Assembly: GCF_900101105.1 (NCBI RefSeq)
Contig: NZ_FNGA01000004.1
Coordinates: 1-64,000, forward strand
Length of the DNA: 64,000 nucleotides
Origin: Maridesulfovibrio ferrireducens
GTDB lineage: Bacteria; Desulfobacterota; Desulfovibrionia; Desulfovibrionales; Desulfovibrionaceae
Reading direction: 5' to 3'
In this document: piece after piece, positions 35,168 to 46,385 of the stretch
Layout of the letters: the number at the start of each line of letters is the position of its first letter
Numbering within the stretch: the stretch's first letter is position 1
Position numbers and translations under genes: made by a program
Notes under the pieces: generated by a model
Databases searched by the model: none
Seen by the model: the letters and a program-made list of their open reading frames with translations, nothing else
Told to the model about the DNA's origin: nothing

Positions 35168-37297
35168 TTAGCGCGACCCTGATATTCTTTTCAATCTTTT
35201 CAGCATGTCGGAAAAGCTGATGAGGTTTTCAGGGTTGCTGTTAATAACATTTATACCGAATAATGGTGGCTTCTTTATTATATACTCGATTCCGTCCTCT
35301 CTGATCAAGCCTCGTATTTTAAATAAATCGTGGTCTAAAGTACACTCAAGACCCAGTCCTGCATAACTGAATTCCTGGAAAAATTGTGAAAACATACCAA
35401 CTCCGACCCCTGTAAGGCCTGAACCTGTTCCGATGACAGATAAGGTATTAACGGCTTTGAGGCTGATTGCCTGATCAGAGTCCGAATCAGGAGTTGTAAT
35501 AGCGTAAAGCTTAAATTTAGCCGGTTGATCGTACGCTATGACGAGGTCTGTAAGATCAAGGTTCATTCTACCTGTGATTCGTCCGATATCAAGAGCTTCA
35601 CTGAGCGGTTTGAGTTTTAGTTTTTCAATATTGAAATCTGCCCCGTACTGTCGCGATTTTGAAAAAGGATTATCAGCAAACATCTCTGATATTTTTATTT
35701 TGCCGCCGTATACCTCCCCCGAAAAACTTCCAAGTGTAGAAAATCGTTTTTTAAGCAGCCAGAACTCGATATTGCCGTCTATTTTACCGTCAACAGGTAG
35801 AGACGGGGGCGAAAGAGGCAACAGATTGACATCCTTTGCGTTTAGTTTGCCATGCAGAGCAAAGTCGCTGGAAAAAGGATTATTTACTGCAAGCTCGGAA
35901 AGTTTAATTTTTCCGCCACCAAGGGGGATTTTATCTAGGTTTCCGAACACAGCTTTGTTTGAAGAAAGGGTTATCGGAATATTGAAGTCTGACAACTTAA
36001 GCTGTCCCGCATCAAGGTTGCCGATGTTTATAAAACCTTGCTTAGGTGCGGTTAAATATTTGTCGGGTTGCGGATGTAGATTTTTGCCGAGTGAAGCGGA
36101 AAACGGAATATTTGCTGTTATTGATTTTGAGGTAATAGTTGGAGAATTAAAATCACCTTTTGTCAGGTTTATGTTTCCTGTCAGAATTGTTTTTTCGGGG
36201 GTTCCTTTGAAGGTACATAAAAGGGCAAGCGTGCCGTTTGCGGAAAGTTGACCAAGTGAAAAAGGTTCAACCGCAAGAGTTTTAAACGGTGCAGCTAAAG
36301 CCGGGATTTGCAGACTTGCTTCCCCTGAATAATTAAGTCCGTTTTTAGTTTTCTTGATCAGCGTCTTTGCTGTAATATTCCCCATTTTTTCCCATTGCGT
36401 ATTTATTCGGGAAGAAATGTTTCCTTTTTTGTCTGGCAAGGTTGAAGTCAGGGTTGTTTTCAGTGGGTGTTTGTTAAGATTTAAATATAAAGTGTCAAAA
36501 AGAGCTTCCCCTGAATTAATCTCTAAAGTCGCTTTAATCTGCGGCTTGTTGACGGGAATAGTGGATTTTAAAGATCCTGAAAAGTTGTCTATTAAGTAAA
36601 GCCCATCTGGTGAAGCTACAGAAAGTTCGCTGAATTTAAGTAAAAAACTTGATTCCGGTTTGGTTTTTATTTTGCGGAGTGTGAGTGACAGATCCAGTTT
36701 ACCTTGTTTTTCCCAGTCGGGTTTTACTTCGTCTAGCAGTTTGCCTGCTATTTTTTCCAGCAGTGGCAGGGGATCAATAATATTTAATGACAGGGTTCCA
36801 TCAGAATCCGGTGAATAATTCAAGTCCGTATTTATCAGAGGAAGGTTGCCGACTGCGATAGAAAGATTTTCAAATTTAGCAACCCCGTTTTTTGTAAATA
36901 ATTTACCATTACCTTTAATTGAAATGTCGGGGTTTTGTAACTCAAGCTCGGGGATCCTTATTCCGAGTTTTTTGATTTGGATGGTTAAGTTCCGAAAAGC
37001 AACGCTTCCTTCTTCTAAGCGAACCTCAGTATTTATTCTGATTTTAGCGGCTTTTAAAGAGCTTTTTTGCGGTATAAATTCTCCGCTGAAATGAAAGTCG
37101 GTCTTTTTAATATGTTTAAGAGAGCCTTTGAGAACGCCGGATAGACCCGCTTGAGGGAGATTTACCGCAAACTGCCAGTTCACACCGAAAGAGTTTAGTC
37201 TTTCAGCGTAAGCAGTGTGAGGAGATATGAGCATCAGCAGTAAAAAAAAGCTGATCAACATTGATAGCGGGTGGCGATTCATTTCTTTCTTATACAC
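35168..37297 (-). CDS. YdbH-like AsmA-family intermembrane lipid-transfer protein
   Basis: A 709-residue protein with an N-terminal signal or anchor helix (about 12-30), then a long periplasmic stretch of repeated beta strands typical of the AsmA/TamB/YdbH group, with the YdbH C-terminal region (GVGVGMFSQFFQEFSYAGLGLECTLDHDLF). Such bridges carry phospholipids between inner and outer membranes. No TamB-type C-terminal domain is present. It is the first gene of a two-gene operon with a DUF1318 lipoprotein, which is what supports the YdbH assignment. Confidence 0.8.
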   Translation of the reverse strand: MYKKEMNRHPLSMLISFFLLLMLISPHTAYAERLNSFGVNWQFAVNLPQAGLSGVLKGSLKHIKKTDFHFSGEFIPQKSSLKAAKIRINTEVRLEEGSVAFRNLTIQIKKLGIRIPELELQNPDISIKGNGKLFTKNGVAKFENLSIAVGNLPLINTDLNYSPDSDGTLSLNIIDPLPLLEKIAGKLLDEVKPDWEKQGKLDLSLTLRKIKTKPESSFLLKFSELSVASPDGLYLIDNFSGSLKSTIPVNKPQIKATLEINSGEALFDTLYLNLNKHPLKTTLTSTLPDKKGNISSRINTQWEKMGNITAKTLIKKTKNGLNYSGEASLQIPALAAPFKTLAVEPFSLGQLSANGTLALLCTFKGTPEKTILTGNINLTKGDFNSPTITSKSITANIPFSASLGKNLHPQPDKYLTAPKQGFINIGNLDAGQLKLSDFNIPITLSSNKAVFGNLDKIPLGGGKIKLSELAVNNPFSSDFALHGKLNAKDVNLLPLSPPSLPVDGKIDGNIEFWLLKKRFSTLGSFSGEVYGGKIKISEMFADNPFSKSRQYGADFNIEKLKLKPLSEALDIGRITGRMNLDLTDLVIAYDQPAKFKLYAITTPDSDSDQAISLKAVNTLSVIGTGSGLTGVGVGMFSQFFQEFSYAGLGLECTLDHDLFKIRGLIREDGIEYIIKKPPLFGINVINSNPENLISFSDMLKRLKRISGSR

Positions 37298-37397
37298 TTC
37301 AGGTTGAATGGTGAAAAGTGAAGCTTCAACATATCCTGAGATTATTTTTTTATTATTTAGAATGTCTAAAAATAGAGTTAGCGGTTATTCAGATATT

Positions 37398-37434
37398 AAA
37401 AAGCCGTCAAAAAACGATTTGTTTTCTGACGGCT
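37398..37434 (-). terminator. Terminator of the HDOD-kinase-radical SAM operon
   Basis: On the minus strand AGCCGTCA...TGACGGCT is followed by TTTTT. Confidence 0.8.
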
Positions 37435-37464
37435 AAGTAATAGCTGGAGATAAGGAATAATTTA

Positions 37465-38730
37465 TCAGTCGCCCAGATAAGGGTTAAAATATCCAAAACC
37501 GATCCAAGGGCATTCCGATTTAATTCTTTTGCGGAAATTAACGAATCCCATTCCGGGGCCGAGATCATTATCTTCGACCAGTTCCATATAAAGATCAGGG
37601 TCTATGTTGAGATTGCGAAGCTGAATGAAGTCCAGCTTTGATTCTGTTGCGGCCTTAATGAGCGCACTCACTTCATTTTCGGTATCGCTTACTCCGGGGA
37701 AATAGAGGTAGTTGAGAGATACATGCAGTCCAAGTTCTTTGGCTGTGTGGATGGTCGCAAGTACATCTTCAAACTTATACCCTTTCGGACGGTAGTAAGC
37801 ATTGTATACAGGCTCTAGAAAGCTGTTCAAACTTACTCTGATAGAGGTAAGCCCTGCTTCTGAGAGAGGCTTCATTGTAGCGGTCAAAGAACCATTGGTA
37901 TTTATATTAACCGTTCCCTTGCCGCCTTCGTCGCGATATCTCTGTACGGCTTCGCAAAGCAGCTTAGCTTCAGTCAGTGGTTCACCTTCGCAACCCTGAC
38001 CGAATGAAAAAATCGGCTTTGATTCGCGTTTAGCGTGATAGTGCATTATTTCTGTGATTTCATCAGCAGTCGGCGTAAATTTGATGCGTTCCTGTGTGGA
38101 AGGAAAACCGGAATCTTCGGGTTGTTCAGATATGCAGCCGATGCAACGGGCATTGCAGGTCCGGGCAGTAGGAAGAGGTGCTTCAAATCTACCGAGAGCA
38201 AGATTCTTTGCTGCGGGGCAGCCGTAAGTTAGAGCGCAGTTTGCAAGATGTTTCACCAAGCGGTTTTCAGGCATATCTTTCATTAGCCTTTTGGCGCCGG
38301 ATTCAACTTTCTGCTGTGGAATTTTAGTAAAAATCTGGCGTTTATCTTCATCTACAACCTTGGCTGTAATCCAGAATCTGCCGTTGGCATAACCAACTGC
38401 GCCGTAAGCGAACATTGGTAAAACCGGTGCGTCTTCGGTGTTTGCATAGGCTGCTAGTCCGGTCAGTGTGTGGCCGGGACAGGCAAATGCGGCTACAGCT
38501 AATCCTTCAACTTCTTCAACTTCACCGGTTTCGGAGTTTAGACCAAGCGGGATTCTTCCAGGCAGTAAGAAAAATTCACTGTCAGGAGGCAGCGGGATAT
38601 ATTCTTCGGGTTTGGGTTGAGCAAGCTCATCCCCTCTGCGGCAAATCATTTCAAATTCAGGGTGATCGAATATTTGACCGTCTTTATCCGCGTAAACGAG
38701 GAGAGGACGCGGTTTCTTTTTTGAAGACAT
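37465..38730 (-). CDS. Radical SAM protein of unknown substrate
   Basis: The 421-residue protein has an N-terminal domain of about 180 residues with no recognised motif and a radical SAM domain starting at CNARCIGC (about Cys193/197/200). The SAM core continues with FSFGQGCEGEPLTE and INTNGSLTATMKPL and ends normally. The N-terminal part contains a cysteine cluster near ANCALTYGCPAAK. No partner or peptide substrate is adjacent. The gene starts 4 bp after a histidine kinase gene, so it is the last of a three-gene operon with HDOD and kinase proteins. Its product is not named here. Confidence 0.75.
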   Translation of the reverse strand: MSSKKKPRPLLVYADKDGQIFDHPEFEMICRRGDELAQPKPEEYIPLPPDSEFFLLPGRIPLGLNSETGEVEEVEGLAVAAFACPGHTLTGLAAYANTEDAPVLPMFAYGAVGYANGRFWITAKVVDEDKRQIFTKIPQQKVESGAKRLMKDMPENRLVKHLANCALTYGCPAAKNLALGRFEAPLPTARTCNARCIGCISEQPEDSGFPSTQERIKFTPTADEITEIMHYHAKRESKPIFSFGQGCEGEPLTEAKLLCEAVQRYRDEGGKGTVNINTNGSLTATMKPLSEAGLTSIRVSLNSFLEPVYNAYYRPKGYKFEDVLATIHTAKELGLHVSLNYLYFPGVSDTENEVSALIKAATESKLDFIQLRNLNIDPDLYMELVEDNDLGPGMGFVNFRKRIKSECPWIGFGYFNPYLGD

Positions 38731-38734
38731 TAAA

Positions 38735-40162
38735 TTAATTCCTGTTCAAATTTTCTGGAGGTTTTGGGAGAGTGGTGATCAGGGTCGTTCCCTGATTCCA
38801 TGAGCTTGTAAAAGAAATATCTCCGCCTGAAACTTTGGCGATCAGTTTCGAGCTGTAAGTTCCCAGTCCTGTTCCGTTCCGTTTGCCGTGGGTTGCATAA
38901 CGATCGAAAAAGCTGTTTTTAATAGAACTTGGAACTTCACCGAGATTATGAATTTCAGTGATTATCGATTGTTCCGTGTCATGGAGGCGAACCGTGATAG
39001 TCGAATTGTCAGGAGCTGCCTCTGCGGCGTTTTTAATCAGGTTCGAGAACATGGTGATGATGAGGGACGCTTCGCCGTAACAAACAAGCGGACATTCATC
39101 CTGAAGAGGTTCATCCTCTAAAAAGCATATAATTTCAAGCTTCTTGTCATCAACTAACTGACTTATATCGCCGATTGCGGCTGTGATAGCTCTAAAAAGG
39201 TTGAACGGATGCGAATCAGCAACAAGAGAACCTGTTTCGAGCCTGATAAGCGTTAAAGATGTGTCAATTTGACGAATCATGCGTTCACTTGTTGTGCGCA
39301 CTATTTCCGCGAGCCGCTGGTAGTCGTCACTAAGATCAGCTTCTGTTTCAAGTATGCGGGACATGCCTACAATTGTAGCTGTAGGAGATCTCAGGTCATG
39401 TCTGGCGATGCGTTCCATTTCTTCTCTGAGCTGGAGCTGCTTGCGTTGCTCGGTTACATCAAGAGCCAGAAGTAAAAAAACAGAAGGGGCTACTTGTTCA
39501 ATGGTGAGATCCCAGAACCTTTCATATGCACAAACTGATTTTAGTGAATGAATGCGGTATGCTTCCTGATCAGTGAAGAGGTTATTACGAACATCTTCAG
39601 CAAGGAAGGATATAAAAGGTATGCTGGATTCAGAGCTTTTAATCGGTAAAGTCTTTAAGGCAGATTTATTTGCCATAATGGTTTTTCCGGTACATGAGCC
39701 AACTAAAAGCGCCGGAAAAGGAAGTCCTTGAAGAATTAAATCGTAGAGTTTTGAGTTTTCCTCTATCTCTCTATTGCGAATAATCTTTTTGTGATATTCG
39801 GAAATATTTGAAATGATGCTTGTCGCTGATGCCGTGGATGGTATGAACGAGACATTATGAAAATCAAAAAGAGATTCGAAAGATTTAGGATTATTTACAT
39901 CTATAATGAATATCGCTTCCGCGTCCTGATTTATTTCCCGGATAGATGAGAAGGTCTCGAAAGGACGTTCAAAATCCGCAAAAATTATCAGGTCAGGCTG
40001 CTGACTGGCATAGATGAAAAGAGTTTCTCTGGGATTTTTTGCAATAGAAATAGAATGGCCGAGGTTGTGAAGCTCAAGCATCAAAGAATGTAGTAATGTG
40101 CTTTTCCCGGTTATAAGGATGTTCAGTTTTTTTCGGGAATCGTCAAAACAACAGTCTTTCAT
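38735..40162 (-). CDS. Histidine kinase with receiver-like and PAS domains
   Basis: This 475-residue protein starts at ATG 40162, which has GGAGGCAAT in front. A receiver-like domain (about 10-130) has no clear Asp phosphorylation site. A PAS region follows (about 140-255), then a HisKA dimer with the phospho-accepting His in ARHDLRSPTAT and a catalytic domain with GTGLGTYSSKL. It is soluble with no membrane segment, so it should sense a cytosolic signal. It lies between an HDOD protein and a radical SAM protein in an operon. Confidence 0.85.
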   Translation of the reverse strand: MKDCCFDDSRKKLNILITGKSTLLHSLMLELHNLGHSISIAKNPRETLFIYASQQPDLIIFADFERPFETFSSIREINQDAEAIFIIDVNNPKSFESLFDFHNVSFIPSTASATSIISNISEYHKKIIRNREIEENSKLYDLILQGLPFPALLVGSCTGKTIMANKSALKTLPIKSSESSIPFISFLAEDVRNNLFTDQEAYRIHSLKSVCAYERFWDLTIEQVAPSVFLLLALDVTEQRKQLQLREEMERIARHDLRSPTATIVGMSRILETEADLSDDYQRLAEIVRTTSERMIRQIDTSLTLIRLETGSLVADSHPFNLFRAITAAIGDISQLVDDKKLEIICFLEDEPLQDECPLVCYGEASLIITMFSNLIKNAAEAAPDNSTITVRLHDTEQSIITEIHNLGEVPSSIKNSFFDRYATHGKRNGTGLGTYSSKLIAKVSGGDISFTSSWNQGTTLITTLPKPPENLNRN

Positions 40163-40178
40163 ATTGCCTCCAACCTTT

Positions 40179-41432
40179 TTATACTGAACCGGGTGTTTGG
40201 AAAAAGCTGTTCGCCCAGCGCATTGAGTCATAATAGTTACGTGATACTGATACCGGGTTCAGTCCGAGTTCAATAATTGTTTCTTCGAGCTGGTCCCATT
40301 GTGCTGCTTCGAAATGATCAATCAGTTCAAGGTGCTTACGATAAATATTATCTTCACCGCATAATGCAGCCCTGAGATCTTCATCAAGGGGTAAATACTT
40401 GGTTACGACATTCATAGGCATATCGAACATTGCTCCCAATAGGGAGAATAGACCAAGTAAAAACATAGATTCAGCAGGAATATTATGGTGTGAGTCTATT
40501 GTTACCATCTCAAGAAATTTTGCACGCTGAGTTGCCAGTTGTGGAAGCTCGGTACTTTTCTTGTTGGAAATAAGATCCGTCAAAAGTATCACTCTCAGCC
40601 AGTTTTTTATGAGTTTCCAGCCGGCAAGAACGATTGCCTGCTTTATTGAAGTTATTTTTTGTGAGAATCCGAATGTCGGAGAATTTAGCAGTGTAAGCAA
40701 TCTATAGCAGATTGATACATCGTTTTGCAGAGCTTCAGCCAGAGCTTCAAAATCCTGCGCAGGATCTTCAATAAGTTTGAAAAGTTTGAGTTTTACAACT
40801 TCACTGGGGCGTAGTTTTCTGCCTGCAATATTTTCAGGGCGTTTAAAATAAAATCCTTGAAAAAAAGCAAACCCGAATTTTTGAGCCAATTGGTAATGGC
40901 TCATGTCTTCAACTCTTTTCGCTATTAACTTCACGTCCTCTTTTTGGGCGATACAATGTATCCGGTGAAGTTGGTCCTCGTTAGCGGATTTGATGTCTAC
41001 GATCACGACATCGGCATATTTTATTAAAATATCACCTTGTGGGCGTCCTTCAAAATCATCGATGGCAACTGTATAGCCATCTTTTGAAAGATCTTGAAGT
41101 GCTTTTATGAGATTTGGAGTCGGAGGAGTCATTTCCGGTATTTGAACAACTGTGTTCTTTGCCGGTAAAGAATAGGGAATTTTTTCTATAATAGATTTAT
41201 GAGAAAAATTGATGACAAGCTTAACATCACCTGGGAGCTCTTCTCCCGGAATTGAGCACGAATCTGCGGCAACGTTTAAGGTCGCTTTATAATCATCAGA
41301 TATAATGGCGGTTGTCGCTGAACTGCTGTTACGAAAAAACAGCTCATATCCCCATAGTGATTGGTCCGGCTGAAGAATCGGCTGCCGGGCGAAAAATATT
41401 TGATCGTAGAGCGGGGTGTTTGTTATAGCCAT
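40179..41432 (-). CDS. EAL-HDOD signalling protein (YuxH type)
   Basis: A 417-residue protein with a degenerate EAL-like domain (about 10-200, FARQPILQPDQSLWGYELFFRN) followed by an HDOD domain (about 210-400). The EAL part lacks the ExL catalytic signature, so it may bind but not hydrolyse c-di-GMP. HDOD domains act as scaffolds in nucleotide signalling. It is the first gene of the operon with the histidine kinase and radical SAM gene. Confidence 0.88.
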   Translation of the reverse strand: MAITNTPLYDQIFFARQPILQPDQSLWGYELFFRNSSSATTAIISDDYKATLNVAADSCSIPGEELPGDVKLVINFSHKSIIEKIPYSLPAKNTVVQIPEMTPPTPNLIKALQDLSKDGYTVAIDDFEGRPQGDILIKYADVVIVDIKSANEDQLHRIHCIAQKEDVKLIAKRVEDMSHYQLAQKFGFAFFQGFYFKRPENIAGRKLRPSEVVKLKLFKLIEDPAQDFEALAEALQNDVSICYRLLTLLNSPTFGFSQKITSIKQAIVLAGWKLIKNWLRVILLTDLISNKKSTELPQLATQRAKFLEMVTIDSHHNIPAESMFLLGLFSLLGAMFDMPMNVVTKYLPLDEDLRAALCGEDNIYRKHLELIDHFEAAQWDQLEETIIELGLNPVSVSRNYYDSMRWANSFFQTPGSV

Positions 41433-41594
41433 TATTTACTGTTGTTTGTTACAGATTATAAAGAAGTCTTAAGTAAATATATTTTTTCTTTCGCATTGAC
41501 CAGAGCTTAATGGTCTATACGTGTTATTTGTATGTCAAAACATAATTTTAAGATTAAAGTTGATTGACAAATCAATATTGTACTGCAAGCAGGA

Positions 41595-41623
41595 AAAGGC
41601 GGAATCGTAAAACGATTCCGCCT
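41595..41623 (-). terminator. Terminator of the rplM-rpsI operon
   Basis: The hairpin GGCGGAATCG/CGATTCCGCC is followed by TTTTCC on the minus strand. Confidence 0.85.
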
Positions 41624-41654
41624 GAATAAATCCAAATGTAAGTCGTAATTCGAC

Positions 41655-42047
41655 TTAACGCTTTGAGTACTGGAACTTTGCGCGAGCGCCTGGCTGACCA
41701 GGTTTTTTACGTTCTTTCTTACGTGCGTCACGAGTCAGAAGACCTGCGCGTTTAAGAAGAGTACGAAGCTCTGGGTCCATAGCGAGAAGTGCACGAGAAA
41801 TACCGTGTCTGACAGCCTGTGCCTGACCAGCTACTCCGCCACCGTCTGCGTTTACTTTAATATCAAACTTACCAACGTTTTTAGTAAGTTTAAGAGGCTG
41901 CTGAACAATCATCTGGAGAGTTTTACGAGGAAAGTAATCTTCGTAAGCTTTTCCGTTGACTGTGATTACGCCTGTACCTGGGTACATACGTGTGCGTGCT
42001 ACAGCATTCTTTCTTTTGCCAGTACCGTAAATGAAATCTTGGCTCAT
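41655..42047 (-). CDS. rpsI: Small ribosomal subunit protein uS9
   Basis: A 130-residue protein with the S9 pattern: [19 protein letters not shown] near the start and the C-terminal [17 protein letters not shown], whose tail reaches the P-site tRNA. It is 18 bp downstream of rplM. Confidence 0.98.
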   Translation of the reverse strand: MSQDFIYGTGKRKNAVARTRMYPGTGVITVNGKAYEDYFPRKTLQMIVQQPLKLTKNVGKFDIKVNADGGGVAGQAQAVRHGISRALLAMDPELRTLLKRAGLLTRDARKKERKKPGQPGARAKFQYSKR

Positions 42048-42065
42048 TTTATTTCCACCCTGTAA

Positions 42066-42494
42066 TTAAAATTCGAAAGGCTTAGGCAGCTGTGCTTCGT
42101 GTGGATGATCTGTACCAGTGTAAACTTTAAGTTTTTTGATCATCTGTCTGCCGAGGCTACTCTTAGGAAGCATGCCGCGTACAGCTGTTTCGATAACAAC
42201 TTCAGGTTTCTTCTCAAGCATTACTTTCAAAGTCCTGGATTTGATGCCGCCAGGGTGGTTGGTGTGCTTGTAGTAAGTCTTCTGATCCAGCTTGTTGCCG
42301 GTAACTCTGATTTTGTCAGCGTTCAGAACGATGACGAAATCGCCGGTGTCAGCGTGAGGTGTGAACATAGCTTTGTCCTTGCCTCTGAGCTTTGTGGCGA
42401 TTCTGGTTGCCAGGCGTCCAAGTACCATGTCGGTTGCATCAACTACGTACCATTCGCGGCTGATGTCCTCACTTTTTGGAATATATGTTTTCAT
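42066..42494 (-). CDS. rplM: Large ribosomal subunit protein uL13
   Basis: The 142-residue protein starts [20 protein letters not shown] at ATG 42494, preceded by [31 protein letters not shown] and [14 protein letters not shown] are L13 signatures. It is the first gene of the rplM-rpsI operon. Confidence 0.98.
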   Translation of the reverse strand: MKTYIPKSEDISREWYVVDATDMVLGRLATRIATKLRGKDKAMFTPHADTGDFVIVLNADKIRVTGNKLDQKTYYKHTNHPGGIKSRTLKVMLEKKPEVVIETAVRGMLPKSSLGRQMIKKLKVYTGTDHPHEAQLPKPFEF

Positions 42495-42587
42495 TTTGAA
42501 ATGCTCCTTACGTAGAATCTGGGAATGGGACTTATACATATAATGACGACTTGCTGTCAAGGGCAAATCTTCCCTTCCTAGTTTTAA

Positions 42588-45230
42588 TTACGACTCAGCA
42601 ATAACCTTTTTCAGGGTTGCCAAAGCCTTGTCAATTCCTTTGGGGTCGGTACCGCCGGCTTGAGCCATATCAGGCCTGCCGCCGCCACCTCCACCTACCT
42701 CAGCTGCAACGGGTTTAATCAGCGCACCGGCTTTGAACCTGTTTGTCAGGTCTTTAGTCACTGCGATAATTAAGGAAACTTTATTATCTTCGACCTCGGC
42801 TATCAGGCAGATGATACCGGAATCCAGTTTGGATTTCAGCGCGTCTGTTTGGTCGCGTAAGGCCTTAACATTCGTCAATTCAAGCTTGGCAGCAAGAACT
42901 TTGATTCCTGCGATCTCTTCTATAGAGCTCATCAGGTCCGCTCCTGCGCCGGAAGCAAGCTTGGCTTGAAGTTGTTCATTTTGGCGAGTCAATTCTTTAG
43001 TCTGAGCTATGAGTGCCGCGATTTTGTCAGGAACCTGACCCGGGGCGGCTCTAAGTAAGTCCTGAGACTTGCTTATCTCGTCACGTTGTCCTTGCAGGAA
43101 TGTGAGGGCATTCCATCCCGTTGCCGCTTCAATCCGGCGTATGCCTGCGGCAACTCCGGATTCGGACAATATTACAAAGGTTCCGGCCTCGCCTGTTGAT
43201 TTCAGGTGAGTACCTCCGCATAGCTCCATGCTTTCTCCGGTGATATCGACGACTCTTACGACATCTCCGTATTTTTCTCCGAACAGTGCCGTAGCACCTT
43301 TTTCAGCAGCTTCTTTGTTGCTGAGCTCTTGGACATCAACTTCCGTAGCGGTCAGAATGGCGCGGTTAACTTCATTTTCAACCTGCCGGACTTCTGCGGG
43401 AGTCATGGCTGCAATATGAGTGAAATCGAACCTGAGTCTATTCGGGCCGACTAGTGATCCAGACTGCTTTACATGGTCTCCGAGAATTTTTCTCAGAGCG
43501 GCATGAAGCAGGTGAGTCACTGTGTGATTGCGCTCTGTTGCTAACCTGATTTCGTCATCTACTTCCAGCTTGGCTTCTTGTTCTAGGAGAAGTTCGCCTT
43601 CGTTTACAAAAATTTTACAAGCTGTGAGTTCAGGAGAAGCTTTAACTGATTCCAGTATGTCCGCGTTTCCTGTCAAAGTGCCGACTGTACCAGAATCCCC
43701 CATCTGTCCACCGGATTCTCCGTAGAAAGGAGTAGCGGCAGTGATAAGCCATCCTCCTGACCCCTGAGAAATACGGTCTAGATGATCTCCGCTTTCGGAA
43801 AGAAGATTTATGATTCTAGAGTCAGTCACCAGTTCACCATATCCGGTGAAACGGTTTTTAAGTCCAGCTTCAAGAACGGTGCGGAATATTGCCGCAGTAT
43901 CTTTTTCGCCGGACCCTTTCCATGCTTTTTTGGCTCTTGTCTTTTGTTCTTTCATGGCTGCTTTGAAGCCGACTTCATCTACAGTGAACCCGTGTTTCTC
44001 GGTAACGTCATTGACTATATCGAGCGGGAATCCGAAAGTGTCATAAAGTTTGAAAGCCAGTTCGCCGGAAATAGTATTTTTGCCTTCTTTTTTAAGTTCT
44101 TCCATCTCGTCTTCGAGAATTATAAGACCTTTATCTAAAGTCTGGCTGAATCTTTCTTCTTCTTCACGAACCATGCGGGCCATGAAGTCTTTATTGTCTT
44201 CGAGTTCCGGGAACTGTTCGCTCATTTCAGAAACAACCATTCTGACTGTTTCATGAAGGAAAGGATCGGTCAGTCCGATAAGGCGTCCGAAACGGAAAGC
44301 TCTTCTGATCAAGCGACGGAGCACATAACCACGTCCTTCGTTTGAAGGAAGGATCTGGTCTGTGATCAGAAACGCAATAGAGCGCGAGTGGTCGGCAATG
44401 ACCTGTAGCGCTGTGTCTATTTCGCCGTCTTCTTTATATTTTACGCCGGCTTTTTTGGCGATAGCCTGAATCATCGGCTGAAACAGGTCTGTTTCATAAT
44501 TTGATTGTACGCCCTGACATACAGCGGTAATTCTTTCCAGTCCCATACCCGTATCAATGGAAGGGCGCGGAAGCGGAACTCGGTTACCTTCTCCATCCTG
44601 ATCGTACTGCATGAAAACGAGGTTCCATATTTCAAGGAAGCGGTCACAATCACATTTTCCGATCCCGCAATTGGGACCGCAAGTCATGTTCTCGCCCTGA
44701 TCAATATGTACTTCGGAGCAAGGACCACAAGGACCAGTGTCACCCATGGACCAGAAGTTTTCTTTTTCGCCCAGTTTGAAGATTCGATCAGCCGGGACAT
44801 TAACAACTTTCTGCCAGAGTTCTCCAGCTTCATCGTCGTCTTTATAAATAGTTATATAAAGTTTGTCTTTGGGCAGCTTCAGTTCCTCAGTGAGGAATTT
44901 CCAGCAAAATTTGATAGCGTCTTCTTTAAAGTAGTCGCCAAAAGAAAAATTGCCGAGCATTTCAAAAAAAGTGTGGTGACGGGCAGTACGGCCTACATTT
45001 TCGAGGTCGTTGTGCTTTCCACCGACGCGCAAACATTTCTGTGAAGTTGTTGCGCGGACGTAGTCTCTTTGTTCCTGTCCAAGAAAAGTCTTTTTAAACT
45101 GGACCATTCCTGCGTTGGTGAACAGCAGGGATGGATCGTCTTTTGGGACTAGAGATGAACTTGAAACAATTTCATGTCCGTTATTTTTGAAAAAAGTAAG
45201 GAATCTTTCTCTGATTTCACTGGCCTTCAT
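42588..45230 (-). CDS. alaS: Alanine--tRNA ligase
   Basis: This 880-residue class II synthetase charges tRNA-Ala. The N-terminal catalytic domain has [16 protein letters not shown] and the motif-2 region [33 protein letters not shown]. The editing domain has [11 protein letters not shown] and a CGGTH metal site, and the C-Ala domain ends [14 protein letters not shown]. The length is normal. It lies 99 bp downstream of recA on the same strand, an order common in deltaproteobacteria. Confidence 0.98.
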   Translation of the reverse strand: MKASEIRERFLTFFKNNGHEIVSSSSLVPKDDPSLLFTNAGMVQFKKTFLGQEQRDYVRATTSQKCLRVGGKHNDLENVGRTARHHTFFEMLGNFSFGDYFKEDAIKFCWKFLTEELKLPKDKLYITIYKDDDEAGELWQKVVNVPADRIFKLGEKENFWSMGDTGPCGPCSEVHIDQGENMTCGPNCGIGKCDCDRFLEIWNLVFMQYDQDGEGNRVPLPRPSIDTGMGLERITAVCQGVQSNYETDLFQPMIQAIAKKAGVKYKEDGEIDTALQVIADHSRSIAFLITDQILPSNEGRGYVLRRLIRRAFRFGRLIGLTDPFLHETVRMVVSEMSEQFPELEDNKDFMARMVREEEERFSQTLDKGLIILEDEMEELKKEGKNTISGELAFKLYDTFGFPLDIVNDVTEKHGFTVDEVGFKAAMKEQKTRAKKAWKGSGEKDTAAIFRTVLEAGLKNRFTGYGELVTDSRIINLLSESGDHLDRISQGSGGWLITAATPFYGESGGQMGDSGTVGTLTGNADILESVKASPELTACKIFVNEGELLLEQEAKLEVDDEIRLATERNHTVTHLLHAALRKILGDHVKQSGSLVGPNRLRFDFTHIAAMTPAEVRQVENEVNRAILTATEVDVQELSNKEAAEKGATALFGEKYGDVVRVVDITGESMELCGGTHLKSTGEAGTFVILSESGVAAGIRRIEAATGWNALTFLQGQRDEISKSQDLLRAAPGQVPDKIAALIAQTKELTRQNEQLQAKLASGAGADLMSSIEEIAGIKVLAAKLELTNVKALRDQTDALKSKLDSGIICLIAEVEDNKVSLIIAVTKDLTNRFKAGALIKPVAAEVGGGGGGRPDMAQAGGTDPKGIDKALATLKKVIAES

Positions 45231-45329
45231 GGGCTGTCTCCGTAAAAAACTCTAATATCGTGAATATTCTAAGTAAGCATATTTAAAACCCCGGGAGGCC
45301 GAGGTTATTTATCATCGGGCCAACAGGCT

Positions 45330-46385
45330 TTACTCGTCAGAAGTAGTTGCGTCAACCTTCACCTCAGGGGCTTCTTTCATGCCGAGGTGAACGAGGATTT
45401 TGTCTTCTATCTCCTGTCGTAATTCAGGAGTGTCTATCAAGAATTGGCGGACGTTTTCCTTGCCCTGTCCAAGTCTCTCTGAGCCGTAAGCATACCATGC
45501 TCCACTTTTATCAATAATTCCGTAATCCACACCGAGATCAAGAATTTCGCCTTCGCGGGACATTCCTGTTCCATAAAGTATGTCTACAAGAGCTTCTCTG
45601 AAAGGCGGTGCAACTTTATTTTTAACAATTTTGATACGGGTGCGTGAACCGAAAACTTCCTCTTTATCTTTGAGGGTCTGGATTCTGCGGATATCAAAAC
45701 GTACTGATGCGTAGAATTTAAGGGCGTTACCACCGGATGTTGTTTCGGGGTTGCCGTATCCTGCCATACCGATTTTCATACGGATCTGGTTGATAAACAA
45801 TACAACAGAATTAGATTTATGGATAGTACCGGTCAGCTTTCTAAGGGCATGAGACATAAGTCTTGCCTGTCCGCCGACCTGAGTTTCACCCATGTTGCCT
45901 TCAAGCTCAGCCTGCGGAATAAGTGCCGCAACGGAGTCGATTACGACGATATCAACTGCGCCGGAACGAACCAGCAGGTCAGTGATTTCCAAAGCCTGTT
46001 CGCCGTAGTCCGGCTGTGAAATAAGCAGTTCGTCGGTGTTTACGCCGAGTCTTTGAGCATATTTAACATCAAGAGCGTGTTCTGCATCAACAAAGGCAGC
46101 GGTTCCACCGTTTTTCTGACATTCTGCAATTACATGCAGGGCCAGTGTTGTCTTACCTGATGATTCCGGTCCGTAAACTTCGGTGACTCTACCTTTAGGA
46201 ATCCCACCGATACCCAAAGCCAGATCAAGGCTTATAGAACCTGTCGGGATGACCGGGATAGCTTGTATAGCACCTGAATCAAGGCGCATGATTGAGCCTT
46301 TACCGAACTTGCGTTCAATAGTTGTAAGTGCTGTGCTCAGGGCTTCTTTACGGAGCTCTTCGGGGTTTGCGGCTTTTCTGCTCAT
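45330..46385 (-). CDS. recA: Recombinase A
   Basis: This 351-residue protein has Walker [14 protein letters not shown] (about 67-79) and Walker [10 protein letters not shown], plus loop L2 with [33 protein letters not shown]. The acidic C-terminus ends ATTSDE. It drives strand exchange and the SOS response. No recX follows; alaS does. I see no clear SOS box upstream. Ribosome site: GGAGAAT before ATG. Confidence 0.98.
   Translation of the reverse strand: MSRKAANPEELRKEALSTALTTIERKFGKGSIMRLDSGAIQAIPVIPTGSISLDLALGIGGIPKGRVTEVYGPESSGKTTLALHVIAECQKNGGTAAFVDAEHALDVKYAQRLGVNTDELLISQPDYGEQALEITDLLVRSGAVDIVVIDSVAALIPQAELEGNMGETQVGGQARLMSHALRKLTGTIHKSNSVVLFINQIRMKIGMAGYGNPETTSGGNALKFYASVRFDIRRIQTLKDKEEVFGSRTRIKIVKNKVAPPFREALVDILYGTGMSREGEILDLGVDYGIIDKSGAWYAYGSERLGQGKENVRQFLIDTPELRQEIEDKILVHLGMKEAPEVKVDATTSDE

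Noticed and set aside
35538-36251. 237-codon plus-strand frame inside the YdbH-like gene
   Set aside because: It is antisense to a gene with strong repeat structure and has no start signal.
45284-45310. Hairpin between recA and alaS as a full terminator
   Set aside because: The stem is short and interrupted, with only four T residues after it; at most partial.
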